Origin: DATHVI01 sp035461385
Lineage (GTDB): Bacteria; Actinomycetota; Thermoleophilia; Solirubrobacterales; 70-9
NCBI GenBank assembly: GCA_035461385.1
Contig: DATHVI010000006.1
Span: 1 to 33,070, forward strand
Length of the DNA: 33,070 nt
Reading direction: 5' to 3'
The translations under genes and the position numbers were made by a program. Below, one piece after another: positions 1 to 7,396 of the stretch (position 1 is its first letter; every line of letters begins with the position of its first letter). Under the pieces are notes generated by a model. That model was not told the origin of the DNA and ran no database searches. It was given only the letters and a program-made list of their open reading frames with translations.

Positions 1-734
1 GGGCAGGCGACGGCGACGTGCCGGCGCGAGCGCTTCTTCGACCTGAACTTCTTCGACCGGTACGAGACCGCGTCGGGCCTCGCGCAGATCGCGAACGCCT
101 CGATCCTGCGCGCCCGCGAGGAGAGGTTGTCGATCGCCACCCGCCAGCCGTCGTCGGGTCTCGTGTCCTTGTCGGGCCCGTCGTAGGGGGCGCTCGAGAC
201 GAGCCGCTGGCTGCGGAACGGGCCTCCCGCCCAGCCGCCGCCGCTGAGCACGCTGCGACCCCCCGTGCAGCGAACGCTGACCGCCGACCGCGACCGCTTC
301 GGGTTGCGCTTCGCGCGGCTCGGGTAGGCGAGCCCGTCGGCGCTGTCGGCGCAGGCGGTCGACTCGCCGAGGGTCCAGCTCGCGTCCTCGCCGAACAGGT
401 TGTCGGCCACCTGCTGAGTCGAGTCGGGCTCCGGCCCCTCGAATTGGTCGTAGGGGCGGATCGAGACGTTGTACATCCGGCCGATCGGGAACGCGCTGCG
501 GAACGGCTGCGGCGGGATCGACTCACCGACCCAGGCGCCGATGCCGACGAGGCGCAGGGGGGCCGCGCACGGCTGGTAGGTCTCCTGCTCCGCCCTGCCT
601 GGGAACTCGGTCCAGTTGGTGGTCGTCGCGGTGTAGTCGAGCCCGAGCGGCGCAGCCGGCGCCGAAGCGGGCAGGGCGAATGTCGCAGCGACAGCCGCCA
701 CCGCAAGCGCGGTCGCGAGGTTGGACGATCGCAT
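1..734 (-). CDS. Secreted protein with Cys/Gly-rich repeat domain, 3' end outside window
   Basis: An open frame reads from an ATG at 734 to the window edge (244 codons, no stop), so the C-terminus is missing. The first ~28 residues are a Sec signal peptide: MRSSN, a hydrophobic Ala/Val/Leu core, then ASAPAA before PLG. A segment at about residues 152-218 has the pattern SVRCTGG, VLSGGG, a Ser/Pro/Asp-rich stretch, GWRVAIDN and FAICA. The last visible residues (VAVAC at 240-244) look like the beginning of a second copy. This V-x-C-x-GG-x-x-x-L-x-GGG...GW...N...C layout is typical of extracellular actinobacterial proteins of unknown function. A basic linker (RSKKFRSKKRSRR) separates the units. 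It lies downstream of the lipoprotein gene on the same strand, 126 bp away. The molecular function is unknown; export is well supported. Confidence 0.75.
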   Translation of the reverse strand, partial: MRSSNLATALAVAAVAATFALPASAPAAPLGLDYTATTTNWTEFPGRAEQETYQPCAAPLRLVGIGAWVGESIPPQPFRSAFPIGRMYNVSIRPYDQFEGPEPDSTQQVADNLFGEDASWTLGESTACADSADGLAYPSRAKRNPKRSRSAVSVRCTGGRSVLSGGGWAGGPFRSQRLVSSAPYDGPDKDTRPDDGWRVAIDNLSSRARRIEAFAICARPDAVSYRSKKFRSKKRSRRHVAVAC

Positions 735-860
735 CGCGGGGAGCGTACCCTCGCTCGGCGCGCGGCGCAAGGGCTGCGGCGAAGCAGCGTGCCGCGCTCC
801 CGGCGGAAACCGCCGCGAAGCCGCGGGGCGGTAGCACGATCGCCACCGGCGGCGAGGTGC

Positions 861-1835
861 TCAGCCGGCGACGCGGTCGATCGCGGCCTCGAGCTCCTCG
901 ACGCTGAACGGGCCCTCGATTCGAGTGTCGATCACCCCGTCGCGGTCGACCACGAACAGCCACGGCTCGGTCGGGAGGTTGAACGCCCGCACCTGCTCGC
1001 GCAGGCCCGCGCCCGGGTCGTTTCCTTCGTAGATCTCCATGTAGATGAACGCCGCATCGCCGTCGTGGTTGCTCTTCACCTGCTCGGCGACGTCGACGAC
1101 CGGGCCGCAGACCCGGCTCTGGCAGAGCGCCGGCGTCGCGAACACGAGCGCGACGGGCCGGTTGCCGACGACCTCGGCGAAGTCATGGTCGTGGAGGGTC
1201 GAATGCGGCACCCGGGTGTCGATCTCGCCGACGGCGCCGACGTCTCCGACCGTAGGCGTGTGGATCACGGGGGCGCGCTCGCCTTCCGCCGGCACCGCGT
1301 CGTCGCGGTCGACCTCGATGCTCGGCAGGCGGCTCACGGCGAACCCGTCGCCGTCTCGGACGAGGGCGACGAGCCGCCACTCGCCGGGCCGGCCGAGCTC
1401 GACGTCGCTCGCGTAGAGCGCCCGCGCGGAGTCGGGGTCGTCGGCGGTCGTCTTCGCCGTGAATGCCGGTTCGGTCCCGAGGCTCTCGACCCGGGCGGGG
1501 AACGGGCCCCGCACGGCGCCGCCGTCGCCGTGCGCGGCGTAGATCGCGACCTCGGCGTCGGCGACCTCCTCGCCGCCGACCGTCGAGACGATGAACCCAA
1601 ACCGATTGCGGCCGGGGACGAAGACCTGGCCGGCCGGCAGGATCACGAGGTCGGTGGCGGGATGGCCGGCGAGCAGCTCGTCGAGCGTCGCCCCGCCGGC
1701 GGGAAAGCTCGCCGCCGATGGCGCGTCGCGCTCCACCGCGCCCGATTCGCGGCCGTCGTCGCCGCCGCAGGCCGTGGCGGCGAGCGCGACCGCTGCGGCC
1801 GCGGTCGCGATCAGTCCCTTCCGAGGCGCCCGCAC
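861..1835 (-). CDS. Thioredoxin-fold lipoprotein with CX4C motif
   Basis: 324 aa from a GTG at 1835. This start is chosen because it gives a proper lipoprotein signal: RAPRK, a hydrophobic Ala/Val/Leu stretch, then the lipobox LAATAC with the lipidated Cys at residue 23. An ATG at 1964 would add 43 unlikely residues and run into the divergent gene. Residues ~60-180 form a beta-rich domain (VFVPGRNRFGF, DAEVAIYAAHG). Residues ~190-324 are thioredoxin-like: strand VALVFATPA, Cys238 and Cys243 in LCQSRVCGP, strand AAFIYMEIYE, the expected cis-Pro at TEPW (291) and the final strand LFVVDRDG. The Cys pair is CX4C, not CXXC or the CX3CP of SCO copper chaperones, so a redox or metal role outside the membrane is inferred only. 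Divergent from the dehydrogenase at 1939. Confidence 0.85.
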   Translation of the reverse strand: MRAPRKGLIATAAAAVALAATACGGDDGRESGAVERDAPSAASFPAGGATLDELLAGHPATDLVILPAGQVFVPGRNRFGFIVSTVGGEEVADAEVAIYAAHGDGGAVRGPFPARVESLGTEPAFTAKTTADDPDSARALYASDVELGRPGEWRLVALVRDGDGFAVSRLPSIEVDRDDAVPAEGERAPVIHTPTVGDVGAVGEIDTRVPHSTLHDHDFAEVVGNRPVALVFATPALCQSRVCGPVVDVAEQVKSNHDGDAAFIYMEIYEGNDPGAGLREQVRAFNLPTEPWLFVVDRDGVIDTRIEGPFSVEELEAAIDRVAG

Positions 1836-1938
1836 GGGGGCGATGCTAGAGAGGCGGGATAACTCGCCGCTAAGGGCGGGTCCGGGGGGTCCGGACGCCG
1901 GTAGGGTCGGAGGCGGCAACGACCGGAAGGAGCAACGA

Positions 1939-2676
1939 GTGGCGGAGCGAGCGGCGCTGATCACCGGCGGCTCGAGCGGAATCGGGCTCGCAATCGCGAG
2001 AATGCTGGGCGAGGAGGGTTACGGGATCACGCTCTCGGCCCGCCGGCCGGAGAAGCTCGATGCCGCGGCCGAGGGCCTTCGCGAGGCCGGAATCGAGGTC
2101 GAGGCAGTGACCGCGAACGTGGTCGAGGAGAACGACATCGTCGGCCTGGTCGCGTCCCACCGGGTGCGCTTCGGGCGCCTCGACGTGCTCGTCAACAACG
2201 CCGGTGTCGGGATCGGACAGCCGCTGGACGCGATCCAGACCAAGCACCTCGACCTCCAGCTCGCGGTCAACCTGCGCTCGTACGTGATCGCGACGCGCGA
2301 GGCGCTGCCGCTGCTCCGCCAGGCGGGGGGCGAGCACGGCAAGGCGCTGATCGTCAACACGGCGTCGGTTGCGGGCAAGGCCGGGCAGCCCTGGATCTCG
2401 GTCTACTCGGCGACGAAGTTCGCCGTCGTCGGGTTCAGCCAGGCGACCCAGCGCGAGGCCGGCGACGCCGGCGTTCAGGTGACGGCGCTCTGCCCCGGCT
2501 TCGTCGACACGCCGATGAGCGAGTGGGTCCACGAGCAGATCAAGCCCGAGGAGATGATCGCGCCGGAGGACATCGCCGAGGCGGTTCGGATGCTGCTGCG
2601 CACGTCGCCGAACTGCCGGATCCCCGAGATCGTGTTCCTGCGCGCCGGCGAGGCGCTCGGCGCCGGGCCGGGCTAG
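1939..2676 (+). CDS. Short-chain dehydrogenase/reductase (SDR)
   Basis: 245 aa. The GTG start at 1939 is preceded by GGAAGGAG, a good ribosome site. It is a classical SDR: cofactor motif TGGSSGIG (residues 9-16), NNAG (86-89), and the catalytic Ser143, Tyr156 and Lys160 in YSATK. After the first strand, SARR (33-36) supplies an Arg pair, which favours NADP(H) over NAD(H). The C-terminus has LCPGFVDTPM, the usual post-catalytic loop. Length is normal for a single-domain cytosolic SDR. The substrate cannot be read from sequence. Its TAG stop overlaps the TAG stop of the convergent gene at 2673, so the two ends share CTAG with no room for a terminator. Confidence 0.93.
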   Translation: MAERAALITGGSSGIGLAIARMLGEEGYGITLSARRPEKLDAAAEGLREAGIEVEAVTANVVEENDIVGLVASHRVRFGRLDVLVNNAGVGIGQPLDAIQTKHLDLQLAVNLRSYVIATREALPLLRQAGGEHGKALIVNTASVAGKAGQPWISVYSATKFAVVGFSQATQREAGDAGVQVTALCPGFVDTPMSEWVHEQIKPEEMIAPEDIAEAVRMLLRTSPNCRIPEIVFLRAGEALGAGPG

Positions 2677-3185
2677 CCGACGCGCTCGCCCGCGCGATCC
2701 CAGCGGCCCTCGTCGGCGAGCGCCGCCTCAGCGGCGGCGAGCAGGTCGAGCTCGGTGTCGCGGCGCCGGACCCGGATCTCGGGTCGGGGCTGCGGGCTCG
2801 GGCCGCAGACGGCGATGCGCTCGCGCTCGGTGCGGACCTGTGCCGCGAGCTCGGCGATCGAGGACCGTTCGGCGGCGGGGTCGCGCATCAGGCTCTGGAC
2901 GAGGAGGGAGCGCAGGATCCGCACCTCCCGGCGGGTGGCGCGGCGCGGCCGCCGGGCGCCGGTGAAGGCGTCCCACGCGCGGGCGAAGCCGGCGACGCTG
3001 GTGCGGCCGCCGTTGCGGTGGGCGGCGAGCATCGGGCAGATCCCGCCCGAGCGGGGATCGACGTAGGCGCCGACGACGATCCGGTTGGCGTCGATCCCGC
3101 GCAGCATCGCCTCGCGGGTACGGCGGGGCAGCGCGTCGACCGCCCGGCGGAGGCTCGCGATGCTGGTGCGGCGCCGGCGTCGCAT
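2673..3185 (-). CDS. Conserved hypothetical protein, 170 aa
   Basis: The ATG at 3185 begins MRRRRRTSIASL; the frame is open further upstream but the extension is low-complexity Ser/Arg/Ala and antisense to the glycosyltransferase, so it is left out. The protein is basic and mostly helical. It has a central block with DANRIVVGAYVDPRSGG, CPMLAAHR and FARAWDAF, followed by a helical tail with ATRREVRIL and SIAELAAQVRTER. No catalytic motif, signal peptide or membrane segment is visible. The mixed hydrophobic/charged pattern and clean boundaries argue for a real gene, and I associate this type of protein with Thermoleophilia-like genomes from memory only. Starts 7 bp from the divergent glycosyltransferase start. 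Function unknown. Confidence 0.7.
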   Translation of the reverse strand: MRRRRRTSIASLRRAVDALPRRTREAMLRGIDANRIVVGAYVDPRSGGICPMLAAHRNGGRTSVAGFARAWDAFTGARRPRRATRREVRILRSLLVQSLMRDPAAERSSIAELAAQVRTERERIAVCGPSPQPRPEIRVRRRDTELDLLAAAEAALADEGRWDRAGERVG

Positions 3186-3192
3186 CGCAAGA

Positions 3193-4434
3193 ATGGTGCG
3201 CGAGGTGACGACCACGGCGCGAGCGACGGGGCGGGCGGGAACGCGATCTTGCACCTTCCTGGTCGCGGCGTTCGGCGATCCCGGACACGCGTTCCCGGCG
3301 ATCGCGCTCGCGCGGGCGCTGGCGCGGCGGGACCACCGGGTGGTGGTCGAGACCTGGGAGCGCTGGCGCGAGGCGGTCGAAGCCGAGGGGCTCGAGTTCA
3401 CCGCCGCCGAGGAGTACAAGGCGTTCCCCCCTTCCCCGCCCGGCTCGGTCGAGGGCGCGTCGGTCGCCGACGCGGCGCTCGCGCTCGAGTCGCTGATCGA
3501 GGGGCTTCGGCCCGATGTCGTCGTCGGCGACATCCTCACCCTCGCGCCGGCGCTCGCCGCCGAGCGCGCCGCGGTCAGGCGGGCGACGCTGATCCCGCAC
3601 CCCTATCCCGTCCACGAGCCGGGGCTTCCGTTCTTCGCCTTCGGAGCGCTCAGGCCGCGCACGGCGGCGGGCCGGGCGCTGTGGCGGGCGGCGCTGCCGC
3701 TGCTGCTCGGAGGGCTGCGGCGGGGGCGCCGGGAGATGAACGAGACGCGTGCGGCGGTGGGCTTGGCGCCGCTCCGGCGCTTCCACGGCGGGATCAGCGA
3801 GGAGCTGGCGATGGTGGCGACGTTCCCGCAGGTCGAGTTCCAGCGCCGGTGGCCGGCCGGGGTGGCGGTGACCGGGCCGATGGAGTTCGAGCTCCCGTAC
3901 GAGGAGGTGGCGCTGCCGGAGGGCGAGGGGCCGCTGGTGGTCGTGGCGCCCTCGACGGCGCAGGATCCGGAGTCCAGGCTCGTGCGGGTGGCGCTGGAGG
4001 CCCTCGCGGACGAGCCGGTGAGGGTGCTCGCGACGACCAACCGGCACCGCCCGGACGAGCCGCTGCCGCCGGCGCCGGCGAACGCGCGGGTCGTCGACTG
4101 GGTCGGCTACTCGCAGGTGATGCCGGCCGCCGACCTCGTCATTTGCCACGGGGGCCATGGGACGGTCGCGCGGGCGCTGGGCGCGGGGGCGCCGGTGCTC
4201 GCGTGCCCGGCGGTCGGCGACATGACGGAGAACGGGGCCCGGGTCGCGTGGGCGGGCGCCGGGCTGATGGTGCCGTGGCGGCTAACGCGGCCGGGGGCGG
4301 TGCGCGCGGCGGCGCGGCGGATCCTCGGTGACCGGCGGTTCGCCGCCCGAGCCGGGGAGATCGCGGCGTGGGCGCGGGCGAACGATGGGGCGTCGCGCGG
4401 GGCGGCACTGGTCGAGCGGCTGGCGCGGCGGTGA
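3193..4434 (+). CDS. Family 1 glycosyltransferase (GT-B fold, UGT/MGT-like)
   Basis: 413 aa from an ATG at 3193; a GTG at 3205 is an alternative, since the first conserved strand (CTFLVAAFGDPGHAFP) begins only at about residue 17. The N-terminal acceptor half has the GDPGHAFPAIALARAL loop found in glycosyltransferases acting on small lipophilic acceptors. The C-terminal half has the donor signature: VDWVGYSQVMPAADLVICHGG, with HGGHG at 319-323, then GAPVLACP and DMTENGARV. These bind the nucleotide-sugar diphosphate. No signal or transmembrane segment is seen, so it is cytosolic or membrane-associated. The sugar and acceptor are unknown; macrolide, glycolipid and sterol glycosylation are all represented in this family. 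It ends 63 bp before the 3' end of tRNA-Asn, which is on the other strand. Confidence 0.9.
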   Translation: MVREVTTTARATGRAGTRSCTFLVAAFGDPGHAFPAIALARALARRDHRVVVETWERWREAVEAEGLEFTAAEEYKAFPPSPPGSVEGASVADAALALESLIEGLRPDVVVGDILTLAPALAAERAAVRRATLIPHPYPVHEPGLPFFAFGALRPRTAAGRALWRAALPLLLGGLRRGRREMNETRAAVGLAPLRRFHGGISEELAMVATFPQVEFQRRWPAGVAVTGPMEFELPYEEVALPEGEGPLVVVAPSTAQDPESRLVRVALEALADEPVRVLATTNRHRPDEPLPPAPANARVVDWVGYSQVMPAADLVICHGGHGTVARALGAGAPVLACPAVGDMTENGARVAWAGAGLMVPWRLTRPGAVRAAARRILGDRRFAARAGEIAAWARANDGASRGAALVERLARR

Positions 4435-4472
4435 ACCCGGGGCAGTGGGGTCGAAGAACCGAGCGATAGAGA

Positions 4473-4494
4473 AAGGCCCGCGGTGAGGGGCCTT
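4473..4494 (-). terminator. Hairpin terminator of tRNA-Asn
   Basis: On the minus strand, immediately 3' of tRNA-Asn, AAGGCCC pairs perfectly with GGGCCTT around an 8-nt loop, followed by TCTCTAT. It is placed to end the tRNA transcript. The weak T-run is usual in high-GC actinobacteria. Confidence 0.6.
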
Positions 4495-4497
4495 GAA

Positions 4498-4569
4498 CTC
4501 CGGGGGTCGGACTCGAACCGACAACCTATCGGGTAACAACCGATTGCTCTGCCATTGAGCTACCCCGGA
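4498..4569 (-). tRNA. tRNA-Asn (anticodon GTT)
   Basis: The minus strand folds into a standard cloverleaf. Acceptor TCCGGGG pairs with CCCCGGA; D-arm GCTC...GAGC; anticodon stem ATCGG/CCGAT encloses TTGTTAC with anticodon GTT; T-stem GTCGG/CCGAC encloses TTCGAGT. The discriminator base is G, as expected for Asn. The 3' CCA is not encoded (TTCA follows), so it must be added after transcription. Length 72 nt. Confidence 0.97.
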
Positions 4570-4618
4570 ATCGTGCTAATCCGCCGTGCGACTCGGAACG
4601 GTGCACGGGCTGCGAACT

Positions 4619-5083
4619 CTAGGCTAGTGTCGTCAGCCCTGCTTCCACCTCCGCGTGGCAGTTGCTGCAGAGCAGGACGCACTTCGCGACCTCTCTGCGA
4701 ACCTCATCGATCCCCCTTGTGATCCCCTCATGCGCGACGCCGAACGACTTCGTCGACGGATCGCGGTGATCGAACTCGAGCGCGCTGATGCAACGGTCGT
4801 AGCCGCACAGCTCGCAGCGCCCGCCGGCCTCCTCGACCAGCAGGGCCTTGACGGTACGACGCCGCCGTGCCCCCGCCTCAGAGGCACAGCGTTTGCAACG
4901 CAGTCGGCCGGATTCTCGGATCGCGAACTGCGTTGAGCCATGACTAGGGCACCGGCCGACGATCATGCGCGAGCCATGCGCCAGAGCTGCCTGGACATCG
5001 CGCGCGGACGCGACAGGCAGTCGGCCACCTCGATTCTTCGTCTTCAGCCCGTGCCGCTGCAGCCAGTGCCGAACGGTCGACAC
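4619..5083 (-). CDS. HNH endonuclease, C-terminal part of a frameshifted gene
   Basis: 154 aa from a GTG at 5083; the same frame stays open upstream to 5149, adding a helix (LIESGATLKEIAAEV) that belongs to an HTH unit ending TVRHWLQRHGLKT. Then follow a Cys-rich ribbon (CPSHG...RCKRC) and the HNH nuclease: RCELCGYDRC, EFDHRDP, CVLLCSNCHAEVE. The two CXXC pairs bind structural Zn and the H-N-H residues bind the catalytic metal. The N-terminus of the original gene lies in another frame (5134-5400). A one-base deletion near 5143 would explain the break, since rereading one C gives EQLRALIESG across the join. The HNH half may still be translated from the GTG. Such genes are typically mobile or element-borne; the neighbours are tRNA-Asn and a tRNA-Leu-like fragment. 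Confidence 0.8.
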   Translation of the reverse strand: MSTVRHWLQRHGLKTKNRGGRLPVASARDVQAALAHGSRMIVGRCPSHGSTQFAIRESGRLRCKRCASEAGARRRRTVKALLVEEAGGRCELCGYDRCISALEFDHRDPSTKSFGVAHEGITRGIDEVRREVAKCVLLCSNCHAEVEAGLTTLA

Positions 5084-5133
5084 GCTGCAGTCAACCTCGG
5101 CGGCGATCTCCTTGAGAGTCGCGCCGCTCTCGA

Positions 5134-5400
5134 TCAGGGCTCGAGCTGCTCACATGTGAGGCCGCCCCGCGGTGCGTACTTGTCGCGCCCGTTCGCCCTC
5201 AGCCCGTGCTGGTGGACCCAGTACCCGACCGTCGAGGGGTGGCGATTCGTCAGCGCGCCGATCTCGGCCAGCGATATCCCGGCTTCCAGCCAACCCTTGA
5301 GCCGATCGCGATCGATGCGGAAACTCTCGCCTCGGGGCCGGACGGAATACGAAACGCCTGTTCGTCCACCAATTCCGCCACCGCCCCTCCCTGACGGCAC
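5134..5400 (-). pseudogene. Detached N-terminal HTH part of the HNH gene
   Basis: 88 codons, ending prematurely at the frameshift. After a doubtful N-terminus it encodes an HTH unit (RIDRDRLKGWLEAGISLAEIG ... HPSTVGYWVHQHGLRAN) and then APRGGLTCEQLEP-stop. The unit mirrors the second HTH in the following frame (VSTVRHWLQRHGLKT), so the intact protein had two tandem HTH domains before the HNH nuclease. The first ~15 codons overlap a tRNA-Leu-like stretch and read as Gly/Arg repeats, so the true start is uncertain. Either a real disruption or a single-base sequencing error could explain the break. Confidence 0.6.
5363..5387 (-). other. tRNA-Leu 5'-part-like fragment
   Basis: The minus strand carries GGTGGCGGAATTGGTGGACG, matching the usual acceptor/D-arm region of bacterial tRNA-Leu (GGCGGAATTGGTAGACG type). 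After the D-arm the resemblance stops: no anticodon arm, variable arm or T-arm follows, and no matching 3' acceptor half is found nearby. It is best seen as a remnant or a chance match next to the HNH gene. Confidence 0.35.
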
Positions 5401-5424
5401 GAGGCCGCGGTGCCCGGGACCCGC

Positions 5425-7275
5425 TCAGCGGTGTGACTCGAAGTGGGCGATCCGCTCGGTCAGCTCGCCGCGGCGGCGCTGGAGCTCGACCGGCATGCCG
5501 TCGCCCTTGCGCTCGACGGCGGCGATCCGGTCGTCGACCAGCGCCCGCTCGAGCCAGAGGTAGTTCCACTCCATCGCCTCGGGGCTTGCCGGCTCGCGGT
5601 CGGCGCGCATCACGACCCGGGTGACGTAGGCCCAAAGCTCCTCGTCGTCCTCGCGCGAGAGCCCCGCGGTGGGGTCGTCGAGATGCGCCTCGAGCCAGTC
5701 GCGGGCCCGAGCCGCGACCGGCGAGGAGAAGTGCTCGCCGGTGAGCCGGTCGAGGAACCCGCGCCCGTAGGCGGGAAGCGCCGCGCACATCGCCAGCAGC
5801 GCCTCCTCGCGGCGCTCCCGGACGCTCATCTGAGCGGTCGCGCCTCGTCCCCCCGCCTCGCCGCCCCCCGCCGGCGTCGCGGCAAGCCGGGGCATCGGGG
5901 AAGCCGACGCGCCGCCCGCCTCGTTGGCCGCCGTACCGGCGCCGGCGCGGCGCCAGCCCCCCGCGGCAACCCGACGGGCGACCAGTCCGGGATCGGCGTC
6001 GAGGCCGTCGGCGACCTCGCGCAGCAGCTCGTCGCGGGTTATCGACTCCGGCATCGCGGCGATCACCGGCACGACCTCGTCGAGGGCCCGGTCTCGGCCC
6101 GCCGGCGAGGACTTGTCGGCGCCGGCGAGCAGGGTGCGGACGTGGAACACCGGCAGCTCCTCCGCCGCCTCGATCGCCTCGCGGAACCGTCCCGCGGCGG
6201 CTCGCCGCTCGTGCTCGCCACCGGCGGTGAGGAGGTCGGCTGGATCCTCGCCGTCGGGCATCCGCGCCACCCGCAGCCGCACCCGCTTCCCCTCCGCCAC
6301 GGCCTGCGCGCGCAGCATCGCCTCACGTCCCGAGCGGTCGGCGTCGAGCGCCAGCACCACCTGGTCGGTGTAGGCCGCGAGCGTCCGTACCTGCTCGGGC
6401 GTGATCGCCGTCCCCATCACCGCCACCGCCTCGCCGAGGCCCGCCTGGTGACAGCCGAGCACATCGGTGTAGCCCTCGACCACCAGCGCCCGGCCGGTCT
6501 TCGTGATCTCCGCCCGGGCGCGATCGATCCCGAACAGCGTGCGGCGCTTGCGGTAGATCTCGCTCTCCGGCGAGTTGACGTACTTCGGCCGCTGGTCGGG
6601 GCGGAGCGCCCGCGCGCCGAACCCCTGCACCCGCCCGCGTGCGTCGCGAACCGGGAACACGATCCGCGATCGGAACCGGTCGTAGTGGCCGTCGCGCTTC
6701 CGGCTCGGCTGGACCAGCCCCGAGGCCTCGAGCTCCTCGATCGAGTAGCCGGCCCGCTGGCCGCGGACCAGCACCGTGTCCCACCTCCCCGGCGCGAGGC
6801 CGACCCCGAACTCGCGCAGGACCTCCTCCCCGAGGCCGCGACCGGCCAGGTACTCGCGCGCCTTCGCCGCGTCGGGTGACTCCCACAGGTAGCCGGCGTA
6901 GAACGCCGCCGTGCGCTCGAGCAGCTCGCCGAGGCGGGCGTGCCGCTTGCGCGCCTGCTCGGCCGCGGGGTCCTCGCGCTCGCGCTCGAGCTCGACCCCG
7001 AAGCGGTCCGCGAGCGCCTCGACCGCGTCCTGGAACGGCAGCCCCTCCTTCTCCTCGACGAACCTGATCACGTCGCCGCCGACCCCGCAGCCGAAGCAGT
7101 GATAGAGCTTCGCCGCCGGGTCGACCGAGAACGATGGCGTGCGCTCGTCGTGGAACGGGCAGCGCCCGGTGTAACGCGCGCCCGAGCGCCGCAGGTCGGT
7201 GTGGGCGGAGACGACCTCGACGATGTCGGCCGCATCCTTGACCCGCTCGACGCTGTCGCGGGTGAAGGTGCTCAC
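5425..7275 (-). CDS. dnaG: DNA primase DnaG
   Basis: 616 aa from a GTG at 7275. It makes the RNA primers for chromosome replication. Domains in order: CHC2 zinc finger with Cys39, His42, Cys60 and Cys63 (CPFHDE...CFGCGVGGD); RNA polymerase core with VFPVRDARGRVQGFGAR and KYVNSPES; Toprim with EGYTD (267-271) and metal-binding DAD (311-313) in LALDADRSG; then a helical C-terminal region that contacts the replicative helicase, with an Ala/Gly-rich linker at about residues 440-480. All catalytic residues are present and the length is normal. It is the last gene of the minus-strand group, 121 bp downstream of dgt, and may have its own promoter. Confidence 0.97.
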   Translation of the reverse strand: MSTFTRDSVERVKDAADIVEVVSAHTDLRRSGARYTGRCPFHDERTPSFSVDPAAKLYHCFGCGVGGDVIRFVEEKEGLPFQDAVEALADRFGVELEREREDPAAEQARKRHARLGELLERTAAFYAGYLWESPDAAKAREYLAGRGLGEEVLREFGVGLAPGRWDTVLVRGQRAGYSIEELEASGLVQPSRKRDGHYDRFRSRIVFPVRDARGRVQGFGARALRPDQRPKYVNSPESEIYRKRRTLFGIDRARAEITKTGRALVVEGYTDVLGCHQAGLGEAVAVMGTAITPEQVRTLAAYTDQVVLALDADRSGREAMLRAQAVAEGKRVRLRVARMPDGEDPADLLTAGGEHERRAAAGRFREAIEAAEELPVFHVRTLLAGADKSSPAGRDRALDEVVPVIAAMPESITRDELLREVADGLDADPGLVARRVAAGGWRRAGAGTAANEAGGASASPMPRLAATPAGGGEAGGRGATAQMSVRERREEALLAMCAALPAYGRGFLDRLTGEHFSSPVAARARDWLEAHLDDPTAGLSREDDEELWAYVTRVVMRADREPASPEAMEWNYLWLERALVDDRIAAVERKGDGMPVELQRRRGELTERIAHFESHR

Positions 7276-7354
7276 GTGAGTTGTGGCTGGTTGATGGGAC
7301 GCACCTGCGGCGGCATCGCCGCCTTACATGCTGCTCGCGGCGCCGGCGTGGACA

Positions 7355-7370
7355 GGGGTCGATCGACCCC
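7355..7370. other. 16-bp perfect palindrome between dgt and dnaG
   Basis: GGGGTCGATCGACCCC lies in the dgt-dnaG gap, 80-95 bp before the dnaG start. A second hairpin (GGCGGC ATC GCCGCC, 7309-7323) lies between it and dnaG. Either could be an operator or a transcription end point; there is no T-run. Confidence 0.35.
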
Positions 7371-7396
7371 GGCGAATCGGCTGCGGCACCGCGCGA

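Noticed and set aside
18..1862. Long plus-strand open frame of 614 codons
   Set aside because: Antisense to the secreted protein and the lipoprotein gene; Arg/Ala/Gly-rich with no domain, a product of high GC.
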